The notes under the pieces are model-generated. The model had not been told where the DNA came from, made no database searches, and saw only the letters and a list, made by a program, of their open reading frames with translations. The position numbers were made by a program, and so were the translations under genes. Source: JAAUUJ01 sp964392245 (lineage in GTDB: Bacteria; Cyanobacteriota; Cyanobacteriia; Thermostichales; Thermostichaceae). From it: DNA of 64,000 nt. The DNA is taken from contig CAYMOX010000010.1 in assembly GCA_964392245.1 (NCBI GenBank), forward strand, positions 1 to 64,000. The letters are read 5' to 3'. Below are positions 6,915 to 15,705 of this stretch, piece after piece (position 1 is the first letter of the stretch; the number at the start of each line of letters is the position of its first letter).

Positions 6915-8762
6915 CTATTCCACCGTGACAGACTTGGCCAAATTTCGGGGTTGATCCACATCCAGTCCCCGAATCGCCGAAACGTGGTAGGCCAGCAGTT
7001 GCAGAGGAATTCCTGTAACCAGGGGAGAGAGAAGATCAGGGACGCGAGGCACAGGTAGAACCTTGTCAAAAATTTCCAGAGCCACGGGATCATCATGCGC
7101 CACCACCCCGATCAACTGTGCATCCCGAGCCTTGGCCTCCTGTGCATTCGAGAGAATCTTTTCATAAAGAGGACCCGGAGTGGCAATTGCAACCACGGGC
7201 ACGCGTGGATCAAGCAGTGCAATCGGGCCATGCTTCATCTCTCCGGCAGGATAGCCCTCCGCGTGGATATAGCTGATCTCTTTAAGCTTCAGGGCTCCCT
7301 CCAGAGCAATTGGGTAATTGATCCCCCGACCGATGTAGATAAAATCCTGGGTTTCAATAAACTGGCGGGCCAGGATCTCAATCGTGCTCTCCTGATCAGC
7401 CAGCATGCCCTCCACCAGCGTGGGCAATTGGTGCAGATCCATGAGGATCTCTTCCACCCGTTCCTGAGGAATGGATCGACGACGAAAGGCCATTTCCAAG
7501 GCAAGCAGATAAAAGGCTAGCAATTGAGCCGTAAAGGTTTTGGTGGCCGCGACCCCCACTTCAATCCCCGCCCGTAAATCAATCAGCTCATTCACCAGCC
7601 TTCCCACCGAGCTTTCTGGACGATTGGTGATCCCCAGTAGGTAATCCCCGCGCTGTTGAGCCTCTCCCAGAGCGGCCAGCGTATCCGCCGTTTCGCCAGA
7701 CTGAGTGACCCCGATCGTTAAGGTATGGGATTGACGAGGTGGGGGAGCGTAGCGGTATTCCGAGGCATAGTGCACGCTGGTGGGAATTCCAGCCAGTTGC
7801 TCCAGTAGATAGCGGCCCACCAGTCCAGCATGCCAGCTACTGCCACAGGCCAGGATCGAGATTTGTTGAGTGGCGTTCCAGACCTGATCCGAGAGTCCCA
7901 GCTGCAGAGGGTGGTGAGGATCTTCCGTTAGCCTGCCCTCCATCCCGGATCGCAAAGTGGCGGGTTGCTCGTAGATCTCCTTGAGCATGAAGTGTCGAAA
8001 ACCCTGTTTTTCAATCATGACGGGATTCCAGGTCAACACTTGCGGGGCACGCACCACCGGATCCCCGTTAAAGGTGAAGAGGTCTACCCCCTGAGGTGTG
8101 AGGCGCGCGATCTCGGCGTTATTCAAAACCAGTACACGCTGAGTGTAGTTGATAAACGCGGGAATGTCTGAGGCAAAATACACTTCCTCGTCCCCGTAGC
8201 CAAGCACCACCGGATTATGCTGGCGCGCCACGATCAGTTGATCGGGATGATCGGCACTCATGACGGCAATCGCAAAAGCCCCCTGCAGTTGATTCACAGT
8301 GCGGTGCACAGCTTCTAGAAACGGGAAGCCACGGTTTAACCAGAGACGGATCAGGTGGGGAATCACCTCGGTATCGGTTTCTGAGACAAAAGCAAAGCCC
8401 TGGTGTTGTAGATCCAGACGCAGATCCCGATAGTTTTCGATAATCCCGTTTTGGATCACCGCGAGGCGCTGTTGAGCATCCGTATGGGGGTGTGCATTCT
8501 CTTCGTTGGGTTTTCCGTGCGTTGCCCAGCGAGTATGTCCGATCCCCAAAGGTGCCAGGGATGGGAGGTGATACTGCTGCAGTTTGGTTTGCAGGTTACA
8601 GAGTTTTCCCTGAGCCCGGATGCGGTGCAGCACATGGGTGTGATTCTCTTCCAGGAGCGCAATTCCCGCCGAATCATATCCGCGATATTCCAGTTTTTTA
8701 AGCCCCTGCAGGACAATTTCGGAAGCGTTTTGACGTCCCACGTAACCCACGATCCCACACAT
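6915..8762 (-). CDS. glmS: Glutamine-fructose-6-phosphate aminotransferase
   Basis: GlmS converts fructose-6-phosphate and glutamine to glucosamine-6-phosphate, the first step towards UDP-GlcNAc and peptidoglycan. The start is set at the ATG giving MCGIVGYVG, because the Cys after Met is the glutaminase nucleophile; this makes 615 residues (E. coli GlmS has 609). The N-terminal glutaminase domain shows GIGHTRWATHG and SETDTEVI. Two SIS sugar-isomerase domains follow, with SCGSSWHAG-like (LACGSSWHAG) and TQSGETADT motifs. The protein ends in NLAKSVTVE, the family's C-terminal signature. It is convergent with res and divergent from cydA. Confidence 0.96.
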   Translation of the reverse strand: MCGIVGYVGRQNASEIVLQGLKKLEYRGYDSAGIALLEENHTHVLHRIRAQGKLCNLQTKLQQYHLPSLAPLGIGHTRWATHGKPNEENAHPHTDAQQRLAVIQNGIIENYRDLRLDLQHQGFAFVSETDTEVIPHLIRLWLNRGFPFLEAVHRTVNQLQGAFAIAVMSADHPDQLIVARQHNPVVLGYGDEEVYFASDIPAFINYTQRVLVLNNAEIARLTPQGVDLFTFNGDPVVRAPQVLTWNPVMIEKQGFRHFMLKEIYEQPATLRSGMEGRLTEDPHHPLQLGLSDQVWNATQQISILACGSSWHAGLVGRYLLEQLAGIPTSVHYASEYRYAPPPRQSHTLTIGVTQSGETADTLAALGEAQQRGDYLLGITNRPESSVGRLVNELIDLRAGIEVGVAATKTFTAQLLAFYLLALEMAFRRRSIPQERVEEILMDLHQLPTLVEGMLADQESTIEILARQFIETQDFIYIGRGINYPIALEGALKLKEISYIHAEGYPAGEMKHGPIALLDPRVPVVAIATPGPLYEKILSNAQEAKARDAQLIGVVAHDDPVALEIFDKVLPVPRVPDLLSPLVTGIPLQLLAYHVSAIRGLDVDQPRNLAKSVTVE

Positions 8763-8795
8763 ACTGACACTCACTCCCCACACAAGATAGGTCTG

Positions 8796-8818
8796 ATCAT
8801 ACTGCAAGGTATCCTTGC
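8796..8818 (-). promoter_or_regulatory. Putative glmS promoter with a palindromic operator-like site
   Basis: On the minus strand a TATGAT -10-like hexamer occupies 8801-8796, about 34 bases before the glmS ATG. Immediately upstream is a perfect dyad GCAAGGTATCCTTGC (8804-8818) with six-base arms. A dyad in the spacer would suit a repressor, but no convincing -35 was found and no regulator is known to me. Confidence 0.3.
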
Positions 8819-9051
8819 TTACCTGCTACATCGCTCAGTGAGAACAGGGATCACGGAAAGGTCGTGGAGGCTCGGTAATCAGAAGTTACGGATTCATTTC
8901 ACGATTGTCTGGAAACTGGCTGAACGCGGCTTTTTCTGGATCGTAGGTTCAGGAACAGAATCGGTTCACCAGTGCCACTCGACTAGGATCATCCTGTGGA
9001 AGTGAGTGAAGAAACCGTTTTAAGAACCTGTCACCAGGCAAGGAGTTGACA

Positions 9052-10491
9052 ATGCAGGCATGGATGGACCCGGTTGTACTTTCCCGCATGCAGTTTGCAC
9101 TAACAGCCATCTTTCACATGCTGTGGCCGATCCTGACAACCGGTATGGGGATCTACCTGGTGATTGTAGAAGGCTTGTGGTTAAAGACTCGCAATCCCGA
9201 CTATTATCACCATGCCCGTTTTTGGGCCAAGCTGTATGTCCTTAACTTCGGGATCGGGGTTGCAACGGGTCTGCCCATGGAATTTCAATTTGGGACGAAT
9301 TGGGCTCCCCTTTCCCGCGCGATTGGAGATTTTTTCGGCAGTATTCTCGGGTTTGAGGCTTCCATGGCCTTCATGCTAGAGGCAGGTTTTCTGGGAATCA
9401 TGCTCTTTGGCTGGGCACGAGTCAATCCCGTGATCCACTATCTCTCCACGATCATGGTGGCCTTCGGGGCCAACCTCTCCACCTTCTGGATCCTGACGGC
9501 CAACTCCTGGCTGCAAACCCCTGCAGGGGGGGAAATGGTGGATGGCAAGTTTGTGGTCAGCGACTACTTTCAGGCAATCTTTAACCCCTTCATGCTCACC
9601 AGCGTCACCCACATGTTTCTGGCAACCCTGGAAACCTCCCTGTTTGTCATCGGTGGTATCAGCGCCTGGTATTTGCTCAAGCAACGTCACCCCTCCTTTT
9701 TCACCCGCTCCTTCAAAATCGCCCTGGGAGTGGCGATCCTGGTGGCTCCCCTGCAGATCTATGTGGGGCATTTAAGCGGTGAACAGGTGTATCACTATCA
9801 ACCCACCAAAATGGCTGCTATGGAATCCCTCTGGGACACGGCCCCCGCCGGACAACCGGCAGACTGGAGTCTTCTGGCCTGGCCCAATCCGGCAGCCGAA
9901 AAGAATGATTGGGAGATCAAAGTTCCTCAGGGGTTAGGCTACATCCTGGAACTGCAGCCGAATCTGTCGGAACCTGTGCAGGGCTTAAAGGAATTTCCCC
10001 CGGAAAACCGACCGGGTCTGATCGGGCTGATTTACTACTCATTTCGCACCATGATTGCCATTGGCTTTTACCTGGCGGGTTTGATGGCGATCACCGTGGT
10101 GCAGTGGTTGCGTGGTCAGTTATCCCCGGACAAGCTGGGTCAGCAACGCTGGTTGTTGTGGGGCTGGATCTTCTCAGGACCTCTGGGCTACCTGGCGGTG
10201 GAATCCGGCTGGATTGTCCGTTGTGTGGGTCGCCAGCCCTGGACTCTCTACGGTCAGATCCGCACCACTGATGCCGCCTCCCATCTACCTGCAGCAGAAG
10301 TGCTCACCTCACTGCTCTTTTTCGCCGGTATCTACACCGTCCTTTTTATCTTTGCCCTCTACTTTGGCACTCGGATCATTGCTGCGGGACCCGATCTGGA
10401 TCGGCCTTTGCCCAATGGCGAGACGATTGTGGGCCTCAAATCTACCCCAGCTCAACATGAGCCGGATCGTCGCCCTGCTGAAGCTCAATAG
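9052..10491 (+). CDS. cydA: Cytochrome bd ubiquinol oxidase subunit I
   Basis: CydA carries the hemes and quinol site of the bd-type terminal oxidase in the membrane. It has 479 residues from ATG 9052, with AAGGAG six bases upstream. The N-terminal SRMQFALTAIFH includes H22, equivalent to the E. coli heme b595 ligand H19. H187 matches H186, and E102 and E110 match the E99/E107 pair (FEASMAFMLE). The GRQPW motif is present late in the protein. The loop after TM6 is short, as in cyanide-insensitive (CIO-type) enzymes, and the protein is smaller than E. coli CydA (522). The cydB start follows 11 bases after the stop. Confidence 0.95.
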   Translation: MQAWMDPVVLSRMQFALTAIFHMLWPILTTGMGIYLVIVEGLWLKTRNPDYYHHARFWAKLYVLNFGIGVATGLPMEFQFGTNWAPLSRAIGDFFGSILGFEASMAFMLEAGFLGIMLFGWARVNPVIHYLSTIMVAFGANLSTFWILTANSWLQTPAGGEMVDGKFVVSDYFQAIFNPFMLTSVTHMFLATLETSLFVIGGISAWYLLKQRHPSFFTRSFKIALGVAILVAPLQIYVGHLSGEQVYHYQPTKMAAMESLWDTAPAGQPADWSLLAWPNPAAEKNDWEIKVPQGLGYILELQPNLSEPVQGLKEFPPENRPGLIGLIYYSFRTMIAIGFYLAGLMAITVVQWLRGQLSPDKLGQQRWLLWGWIFSGPLGYLAVESGWIVRCVGRQPWTLYGQIRTTDAASHLPAAEVLTSLLFFAGIYTVLFIFALYFGTRIIAAGPDLDRPLPNGETIVGLKSTPAQHEPDRRPAEAQ

Positions 10492-10502
10492 GAGGATTCG
10501 GA

Positions 10503-11519
10503 ATGGACTCGCTCTACTACTTTCTTCCCCAGGTCTGGTTTGTGATCCTGGCCTTGTTTTTGTTGCTCTACGTGATGCTGGATGGCTTCGATCTGGGGGT
10601 GGGGATCCTCTCTCTCACGGCCTCCAGTGAGGAGCGGCGGGGGATCCTCATGACCAGCCTTAGCAATGTCTGGGATGCCAACGAAACCTGGTTGGTCCTG
10701 ATGGGGGGAGCTCTATTTGGGGCTTTTCCGCTGGCCTACAGCACGATCTTGAATGCGCTATACATTCCCATTTTTATGATGATCTTCGGCTTTATTTTTC
10801 GAGCCGTAGCTTTTGAATTCCGCGAACATTCTTCCCAAAAACTGATCTGGAATCTGGCCTTTGGCGCGGGCAGCTTTCTCGCGGCTCTGGGGCAAGGGTT
10901 ATCCCTGGGAGCAGTTCTAAAGGGGATCGCGGTGGATCAGACCGGAGATTTCATCGGCTCCACCTGGGATTGGCTGAGCTGGCAGTCAGTGGTGGTGGCC
11001 TTGAGTCTGATCCAGGGCTATGTTCTGATCGGGTCCACCTACTTGATCATGAAAACAGAGGGAGATCTGCAGACCACCCATTACCGCACCGCCCGAATTG
11101 CCTCCATCACCACCCTCCTGGGGGCTACAGCTGTAACGATCGCTACTCCACTCTTTTACGATTACACCCGCACGCGCCTGTTTGGTCCCCTGTTTATTCT
11201 CTTTGTGGGGATCCCGCTGCTGGGCGTCCTTTTGCTGGGCTTACTCTGGCGCAGCTTGAACCGTAAACAGGAAAATGCCCCTTTTGTATGGACGATCCTG
11301 TTGTTTGTCCTCTCATTCCTGGGTCTGGGTCTGGTGGTGTTTCCCTACATCATTCCCACTCAGATCACCATCTATGATGCCGCCGCCACCCCCAGTTCTC
11401 TGGTCTTCATGCTGATCTTTATTGGAGTGCTGATCCCGATCATGCTCTTCTACAACATCTATCAGTACGTGGTTTTTCGAGGCAAGGTGAAGGGGGAAGC
11501 GCATGAGACCACTGGTTGA
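10503..11519 (+). CDS. cydB: Cytochrome bd ubiquinol oxidase subunit II
   Basis: A 338-residue, largely hydrophobic partner of CydA. The N-terminus shows VMLDGFDLGVGIL, followed by VWDANETWLVLMGGALFGAFP (quoted here in parts: VWDANETW and GGALFGAFP), the family hallmark region. Several further hydrophobic helices follow to the C-terminus. A GGAGG sequence directly follows the cydA stop and precedes ATG 10503 by seven bases, so the two form one operon. No cydX-like small gene was recognised downstream, and lysS begins 65 bases later on the same strand. Confidence 0.94.
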   Translation: MDSLYYFLPQVWFVILALFLLLYVMLDGFDLGVGILSLTASSEERRGILMTSLSNVWDANETWLVLMGGALFGAFPLAYSTILNALYIPIFMMIFGFIFRAVAFEFREHSSQKLIWNLAFGAGSFLAALGQGLSLGAVLKGIAVDQTGDFIGSTWDWLSWQSVVVALSLIQGYVLIGSTYLIMKTEGDLQTTHYRTARIASITTLLGATAVTIATPLFYDYTRTRLFGPLFILFVGIPLLGVLLLGLLWRSLNRKQENAPFVWTILLFVLSFLGLGLVVFPYIIPTQITIYDAAATPSSLVFMLIFIGVLIPIMLFYNIYQYVVFRGKVKGEAHETTG

Positions 11520-11584
11520 ATCCAGGATGTATTCCCTAGTTAAGCAGCGCGTACACTAAGAAGAGTTTTTGCCTGCGCATCACC

Positions 11585-13096
11585 ATGTCCACTGAGTCTC
11601 ACCATAGCGAAGACGAATTAATAGCAGCCCGACTGCATAAGGTTGAGGAGCTGCGTCAGCGCCAAATCGAGCCCTACGCTTATCGCTATCAACCCACCCA
11701 CCTGGCGGCAGAGCTGCAGGAACTCCATGCCGATCTGGAAGCGGGAGCGGAGCGGGAGGATGTACAGGTAGCCGTTGCAGGCCGGATCCTCACCCGCCGT
11801 GTCATGGGCAAACTGGCATTCTTTTCCCTGCAGGATCGCTCTGGCACGATTCAGCTGTATCTGGACAAGCACCGGATCATGACAGCCATGGGGGAAGATG
11901 CCTTCAAAACCCTGGACAAGTTGATCGATGCTGGCGACTGGCTGGGTGCGCGGGGAACCGTGAAACGCACCAATAAAGGGGAACTCTCTGTAGCCGTAGA
12001 TACCTACGAGATCTTGACGAAGTCTCTGCGCCCGCTACCCGATAAGTGGCATGGCCTCAAGGATGTGGAAAAACGGTACCGCCAGCGCTACGTCGATCTG
12101 ATTGTCAATTCTGAAGTGCAGCAGATCCTGCGGGATCGGGCGACCATCATTCGCTCTCTGCGCCAGACGTTGGAAGCGCAAGACTTTGTAGAGATCGAAA
12201 CTCCTGTTTTGCAAACCATCCCTGGGGGGGCTGAGGCCCGTCCCTTTATGACTCACCACAATACTCTCGATCTGGATCTCTTCCTGCGTATTGCTACGGA
12301 ACTGCACCTGAAGCGGTTAATGGTGGGGGGGCTGGAGCGGGTTTATGAGATTGGGCGCGTGTTTCGCAATGAAGGCATTTCTACCCGCCACAATCCTGAG
12401 TTCACCTCCCTGGAGGTCTACCAGGCCTACGCCGACTACACCGACATGATGGATCTAACCGAGACATTGATTGTCAAGGCAGTAGAAGCCCTGGGGAAAC
12501 CCCTGACCATCACCTATCAAGGGGAACCAATCGACCTCACTCCCCCTTGGCGACGGGCCACTATGCATGAACTGGTGCAGGAAGCCACTGGGCTCAATTT
12601 TTTGGAGTTTCAGGCGGTTGAAGATGCTCTTCAGGCTCTGAAGGATCAACCGATTCGGGGCAAGGAAGAGTGCAACTCAGTGGGCATGTTGTTGGTCAAA
12701 ACCTTCGAACATTGCTGTGAAGCCAAACTGCGGCAGCCCACGTTTGTCCTGGATTTTCCGGTGGATAATTCCCCCCTCACCCGTCCTCATCGTCGCCTCA
12801 AGGGGTTGGTGGAGCGATTCGAGTTCTACATTACCGGGCGGGAGTTGGCCAATAGCTACTCTGAGTTAACCGATCCGGTAGATCAGCGAACCCGACTCGA
12901 ACAACAGGCAGCTCTCAAGGCCGCAGGAGATGAAGAAGCCCACTACTTTGATGAGGACTTTATCACAGCCCTGGAGTATGGTCTTCCCCCCACGGGAGGG
13001 ATGGGCTTGGGCATAGATCGTCTGGTGATGCTGCTTCTGGACTGCCCCAGTATCCGCGATGTGATCGCTTTTCCCCTGCTGCGCCCAGAGATGTGA
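11585..13096 (+). CDS. lysS: Lysyl-tRNA synthetase, class II
   Basis: This enzyme charges tRNA-Lys. It has 503 residues, close to E. coli LysS (505). An N-terminal helical lead is followed by an OB-fold anticodon-binding domain (about residues 55-165, with GRILTRRVMGKLAFFSLQDR). The class II catalytic core has motif 2 as FRNEGISTRHNPEFT and motif 3 as GGMGLGIDRLVML near the C-terminus. The start at ATG 11585 fits the family N-terminus. It ends eight bases from the convergent gene at 13105, leaving no room for a separate terminator. Confidence 0.95.
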   Translation: MSTESHHSEDELIAARLHKVEELRQRQIEPYAYRYQPTHLAAELQELHADLEAGAEREDVQVAVAGRILTRRVMGKLAFFSLQDRSGTIQLYLDKHRIMTAMGEDAFKTLDKLIDAGDWLGARGTVKRTNKGELSVAVDTYEILTKSLRPLPDKWHGLKDVEKRYRQRYVDLIVNSEVQQILRDRATIIRSLRQTLEAQDFVEIETPVLQTIPGGAEARPFMTHHNTLDLDLFLRIATELHLKRLMVGGLERVYEIGRVFRNEGISTRHNPEFTSLEVYQAYADYTDMMDLTETLIVKAVEALGKPLTITYQGEPIDLTPPWRRATMHELVQEATGLNFLEFQAVEDALQALKDQPIRGKEECNSVGMLLVKTFEHCCEAKLRQPTFVLDFPVDNSPLTRPHRRLKGLVERFEFYITGRELANSYSELTDPVDQRTRLEQQAALKAAGDEEAHYFDEDFITALEYGLPPTGGMGLGIDRLVMLLLDCPSIRDVIAFPLLRPEM

Positions 13097-13104
13097 ACAC
13101 CGGA

Positions 13105-13815
13105 TCAGTTGAGAACGGGTTGAAAGTCCTGGGTCATGGAGAGGTTGAGCAGGGTTCCAGGCTTGATCACAGCCACCTCGGGAGCAGTCACATTACCCAC
13201 GACCGCCCCAGCCAGTGCACCACCCAACACTTTTTCGGTAGAAATGACACGGTTCCCCAGTAGCCCCCCCAGTAAGGCCCCTGCCGCAGCCCCAGCGATA
13301 GCATCCCCGGCAATAGCTCCACCAGAGGTTTGACGCGGATCCTTTTGGTTGGTGAAGATACCACTCTGGGCAAAAAATGGATAGGACTGGCCGTTGATCG
13401 AAATGGAACGGCTAAAGAACTGGGTTCCCCCATTGACAGGTTGGAATTGCCCCTCCAGGATTGCCCCTGCCGGGACCACCACATTCCCTCGGGTATCTCG
13501 CAGCGGTTGATCCAAAGGCAGGCTGAAGGGTCGAGATTCTCCAGGCGCAATGTAGAGAGAATCCAGAGACTGATAGGTGGCAGATACCAGATCACCTGAC
13601 TGCAGGAGCAGGGTCGATTGCAGGTTGAACTGACTTTGCCCAGGGGTGAGGGGTTGGGGATTCACGGTGCGCCAGCCCTCTCCTGGTGGGGGAGGCAAGG
13701 TCTGGACTGAGGAGGTGCCACTGGTCGTGGGCCAGGTTTGTGCCAGTACAGGCAGCTCCAGATTTAGAACCAGGATGCCCGACAGAATGCTGGCTAGAGT
13801 TTTCTTGGTTTGCAT
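13105..13815 (-). CDS. Secreted glycine-zipper protein, TrbI/VirB10-like C-terminus
   Basis: A 236-residue protein with an N-terminal signal peptide ending near LPVLAQ and an AGGAGG site before its ATG. After a Pro/Thr-rich linker there is a beta-rich region, then a glycine-zipper stretch (AIAGAAAGALLGGLLGN) that could pack as a membrane helix. The C-terminal VIKPGTLLNLSMTQDF resembles the last strands of TrbI/VirB10. Proteins like this are common in cyanobacteria and are sometimes annotated as TrbI-like, but no conjugation genes are nearby. An envelope protein of unknown function is the safest call. Confidence 0.65.
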   Translation of the reverse strand: MQTKKTLASILSGILVLNLELPVLAQTWPTTSGTSSVQTLPPPPGEGWRTVNPQPLTPGQSQFNLQSTLLLQSGDLVSATYQSLDSLYIAPGESRPFSLPLDQPLRDTRGNVVVPAGAILEGQFQPVNGGTQFFSRSISINGQSYPFFAQSGIFTNQKDPRQTSGGAIAGDAIAGAAAGALLGGLLGNRVISTEKVLGGALAGAVVGNVTAPEVAVIKPGTLLNLSMTQDFQPVLN

Positions 13816-14080
13816 AGGATTCCTCCTCTCATCAACCCCGTAAGTATTAGTTTACAATTTCCCGAGAAGTGACGATCAGGATGTCGCTTCAGGCTGGGAA
13901 TGAATCTTATCCAGAACAAGGGATCCGAATATCTCTAATCTGATCAAAACTCAAAAAGTCAGGTCAGGACGCTCAGATTCTGGCAAGCTTGCCTACTTTC
14001 CCACTCCTAATCTACTGCGGTTAACCGTTAGCCAGCCCTAACCCCTCTGTTAACAGGGATCCTAACTTCCTCCTGAATCG

Positions 14081-14755
14081 CTATTGCGCTCCGATCCAGT
14101 AGAGGCCACTCAGCAATGCTTGATTCTGTTCTTGCCAGACCTGAGCAGCGGTCAATCCCTTTCTAATCTCCAAAGTAATGGTGGGAATGCCTCGTTCTAC
14201 CCCTGCCCAGGTGCCCAGTGATCCAGGGGTAGGATAGCCAATGTCTGCCTTCACAGGATAGTGATTCTGGGCTGAGATCACCTCTGCCAGTTGTTGGGCG
14301 GGACCGTTGAAATTAACACAAAGATCGGTGTAGGAAGAATGGGCAGAAAGAATCGCGTCCGGTTGCAACCGATCAATACAGGCCATCAGGAGCTGGGTTT
14401 CTGGTTCGGATCCGGCGGTAGGACCTGGTGGATAGCGAGGATTCTGAACAACGGCAGTCCAGTCCTGAGTCGGCATGTTGCGGTTCAGATCCACACCCTG
14501 GGCGTTGCAGCGTTGCTGGAGGCGACACCCATCGGGATTCACTCGAGGAAGTAGCCAAAGTGTCACCCGATCCTGAACCTTTTCCCAAAGGCGAGAGTTC
14601 AGAAACTGTTCCAGAAGATACACACCCTCAGGTTCATCCCCGTGAACACCCCCCAGTAACAGCACGGTTCGAGATCCTGTGGTGACCTGATAGATCTCCA
14701 GGGGCAGCCCCTGAGTGGAATACCCCAGGATCTGGGGTTTAAAAGGGAATGTCAT
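14081..14755 (-). CDS. M14 family zinc carboxypeptidase, MpaA/AstE-like
   Basis: A zinc carboxypeptidase of about 224 residues. GGVHGDEPEG supplies the His and Glu zinc ligands, SAHSS the second His, and TLEIRKG the catalytic Glu; VNPDGCRLQQRCNAQG and VDLNRNMP are family motifs. The start at ATG 14755 is chosen because the longer reading frame upstream is a shadow of ssb. This start overlaps the ssb 3' end by 17 bases, so it is probably translated from the ssb message. By family it may trim murein peptides (MpaA-like) or deacylate amino acids; the substrate cannot be told from sequence. Confidence 0.8.
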   Translation of the reverse strand: MTFPFKPQILGYSTQGLPLEIYQVTTGSRTVLLLGGVHGDEPEGVYLLEQFLNSRLWEKVQDRVTLWLLPRVNPDGCRLQQRCNAQGVDLNRNMPTQDWTAVVQNPRYPPGPTAGSEPETQLLMACIDRLQPDAILSAHSSYTDLCVNFNGPAQQLAEVISAQNHYPVKADIGYPTPGSLGTWAGVERGIPTITLEIRKGLTAAQVWQEQNQALLSGLYWIGAQ

Positions 14756-15203
14756 CCAGATTAGGTTGGGGCTCGGCCTTGGGGGTGCGGGGAGTGGCGG
14801 AACGGGCGGGCTTGGGAGCGGGCGTTTCTTCCTCGCTGGAGTCAGATGCATCCTCTGGGGATCCACTGCTATCTCCACTCACCCGCAAAGATTGAGGAAA
14901 GGTTTGTTGCAGGGGATAGATCCGGCGGGCATTGATCTCGGCGTGTTTCTCGCTACGTCCATCCTCCCGCTTAATGGAGTTCATGTGTAGCTGTCCCTCA
15001 ATCGTCACCACATCTCCGGCATGGCAGGTTTCAGAAACCACCTGGGCCAGTTCCCCAAAGGCAGCGACCTTCACTTTTGAGGGCGGTTCATCGGCGCGAG
15101 CACTAGGATAGGTAACCCAAAGGGTTGTGATCGCCAGGTTGTCAGGAGTGAAGCGCATCTCAGGCTCAGTGGAAATTTCAGCCATTAATACAATGGAATT
15201 CAT
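14739..15203 (-). CDS. ssb: Single-stranded DNA-binding protein
   Basis: An SSB-type protein of 154 residues. An N-terminal OB fold (about 1-105) includes MNSIVLMAEI, AFGELAQVVSE and GDVVTIEGQLH. A Ser/Pro/Ala-rich disordered linker follows, then the acidic tip DDIPF that recruits partner proteins in classical SSBs. The start is at ATG 15203, preceded by a GGGAGG site. Cyanobacteria have more than one SSB paralogue and I cannot tell which this is. It lies downstream of rpsF on the same strand, a conserved bacterial order, but rpsR is absent. The 159-base gap to rpsF may hold its own promoter. Confidence 0.88.
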   Translation of the reverse strand: MNSIVLMAEISTEPEMRFTPDNLAITTLWVTYPSARADEPPSKVKVAAFGELAQVVSETCHAGDVVTIEGQLHMNSIKREDGRSEKHAEINARRIYPLQQTFPQSLRVSGDSSGSPEDASDSSEEETPAPKPARSATPRTPKAEPQPNLDDIPF

Positions 15204-15362
15204 AAGTCCTCCCAGATGCTGGGGATGCAGATCTGCAAATACTGTACCATCCACGCAGAGGATGCCCAAAAAGTTTTGAGTGTTCTGCAGTTAAGTTACG
15301 GGACAGAAATTGAAATTCAGATCCAGAAAGGTCTACATCCATACATAAGGTGTGACCACCAT

Positions 15363-15659
15363 TTACTCTTCTTCCTGGCGCAGGGTCATAAAGCGCAGGA
15401 CACTTTCATGAATACGCAGACCTTTTTCCCAAACTGCCACTGCTTCGGGATCAGCTTCGTAGTGCATCAAGACGTAGAGCCCTTCCTTAAACCGTCCCAT
15501 CTCAAATCCGCTGAAGCGGCGTTTCCCTTTAATTTGCGTCTCAACGCTACTGACTCCGTTGTCTTGCAAAATTTGCTTTTGTGAATTCAGGAATTGCTCC
15601 AGGGAATCCTCTACCACATCAGGGCGTACGATCAACATAGTCTCGTAGGACCGGGGCAT
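15363..15659 (-). CDS. rpsF: 30S ribosomal protein S6
   Basis: Ribosomal protein S6 of 98 residues, which in other bacteria binds S18 and the central domain of 16S rRNA. The start MPRSYETMLIVRPDV and the strand GRRRF-like KGKRRFSGFEMGRF region match the family, and the C-terminus is acidic (RQEEE). A longer in-frame extension to 15689 was rejected because the family begins at YETMLIVRP. It is divergent from lipB with only 46 bases between start codons, so the two promoters must be very compact or overlap. Confidence 0.94.
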   Translation of the reverse strand: MPRSYETMLIVRPDVVEDSLEQFLNSQKQILQDNGVSSVETQIKGKRRFSGFEMGRFKEGLYVLMHYEADPEAVAVWEKGLRIHESVLRFMTLRQEEE

Positions 15660-15705
15660 AGGGTCTGTTTCTCCAGAAAGAAGTGACAAACAATCATCAT
15701 ATCAA

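Noticed and set aside
6795..7058. Plus-strand frame after res
   Set aside because: It reads through the attC-like repeat into the 3' end of glmS on the other strand; no start signal or homology.
8451..9005. Plus-strand frame of 184 codons across the glmS start and intergenic region
   Set aside because: Most of it is antisense to the GlmS glutaminase domain; the remaining part has no coding character.
14739..14878. N-terminal extension of the M14 peptidase to 14878
   Set aside because: The extra 41 residues are Pro-rich antisense-like sequence from another frame of ssb, and family similarity starts at the ATG at 14755.
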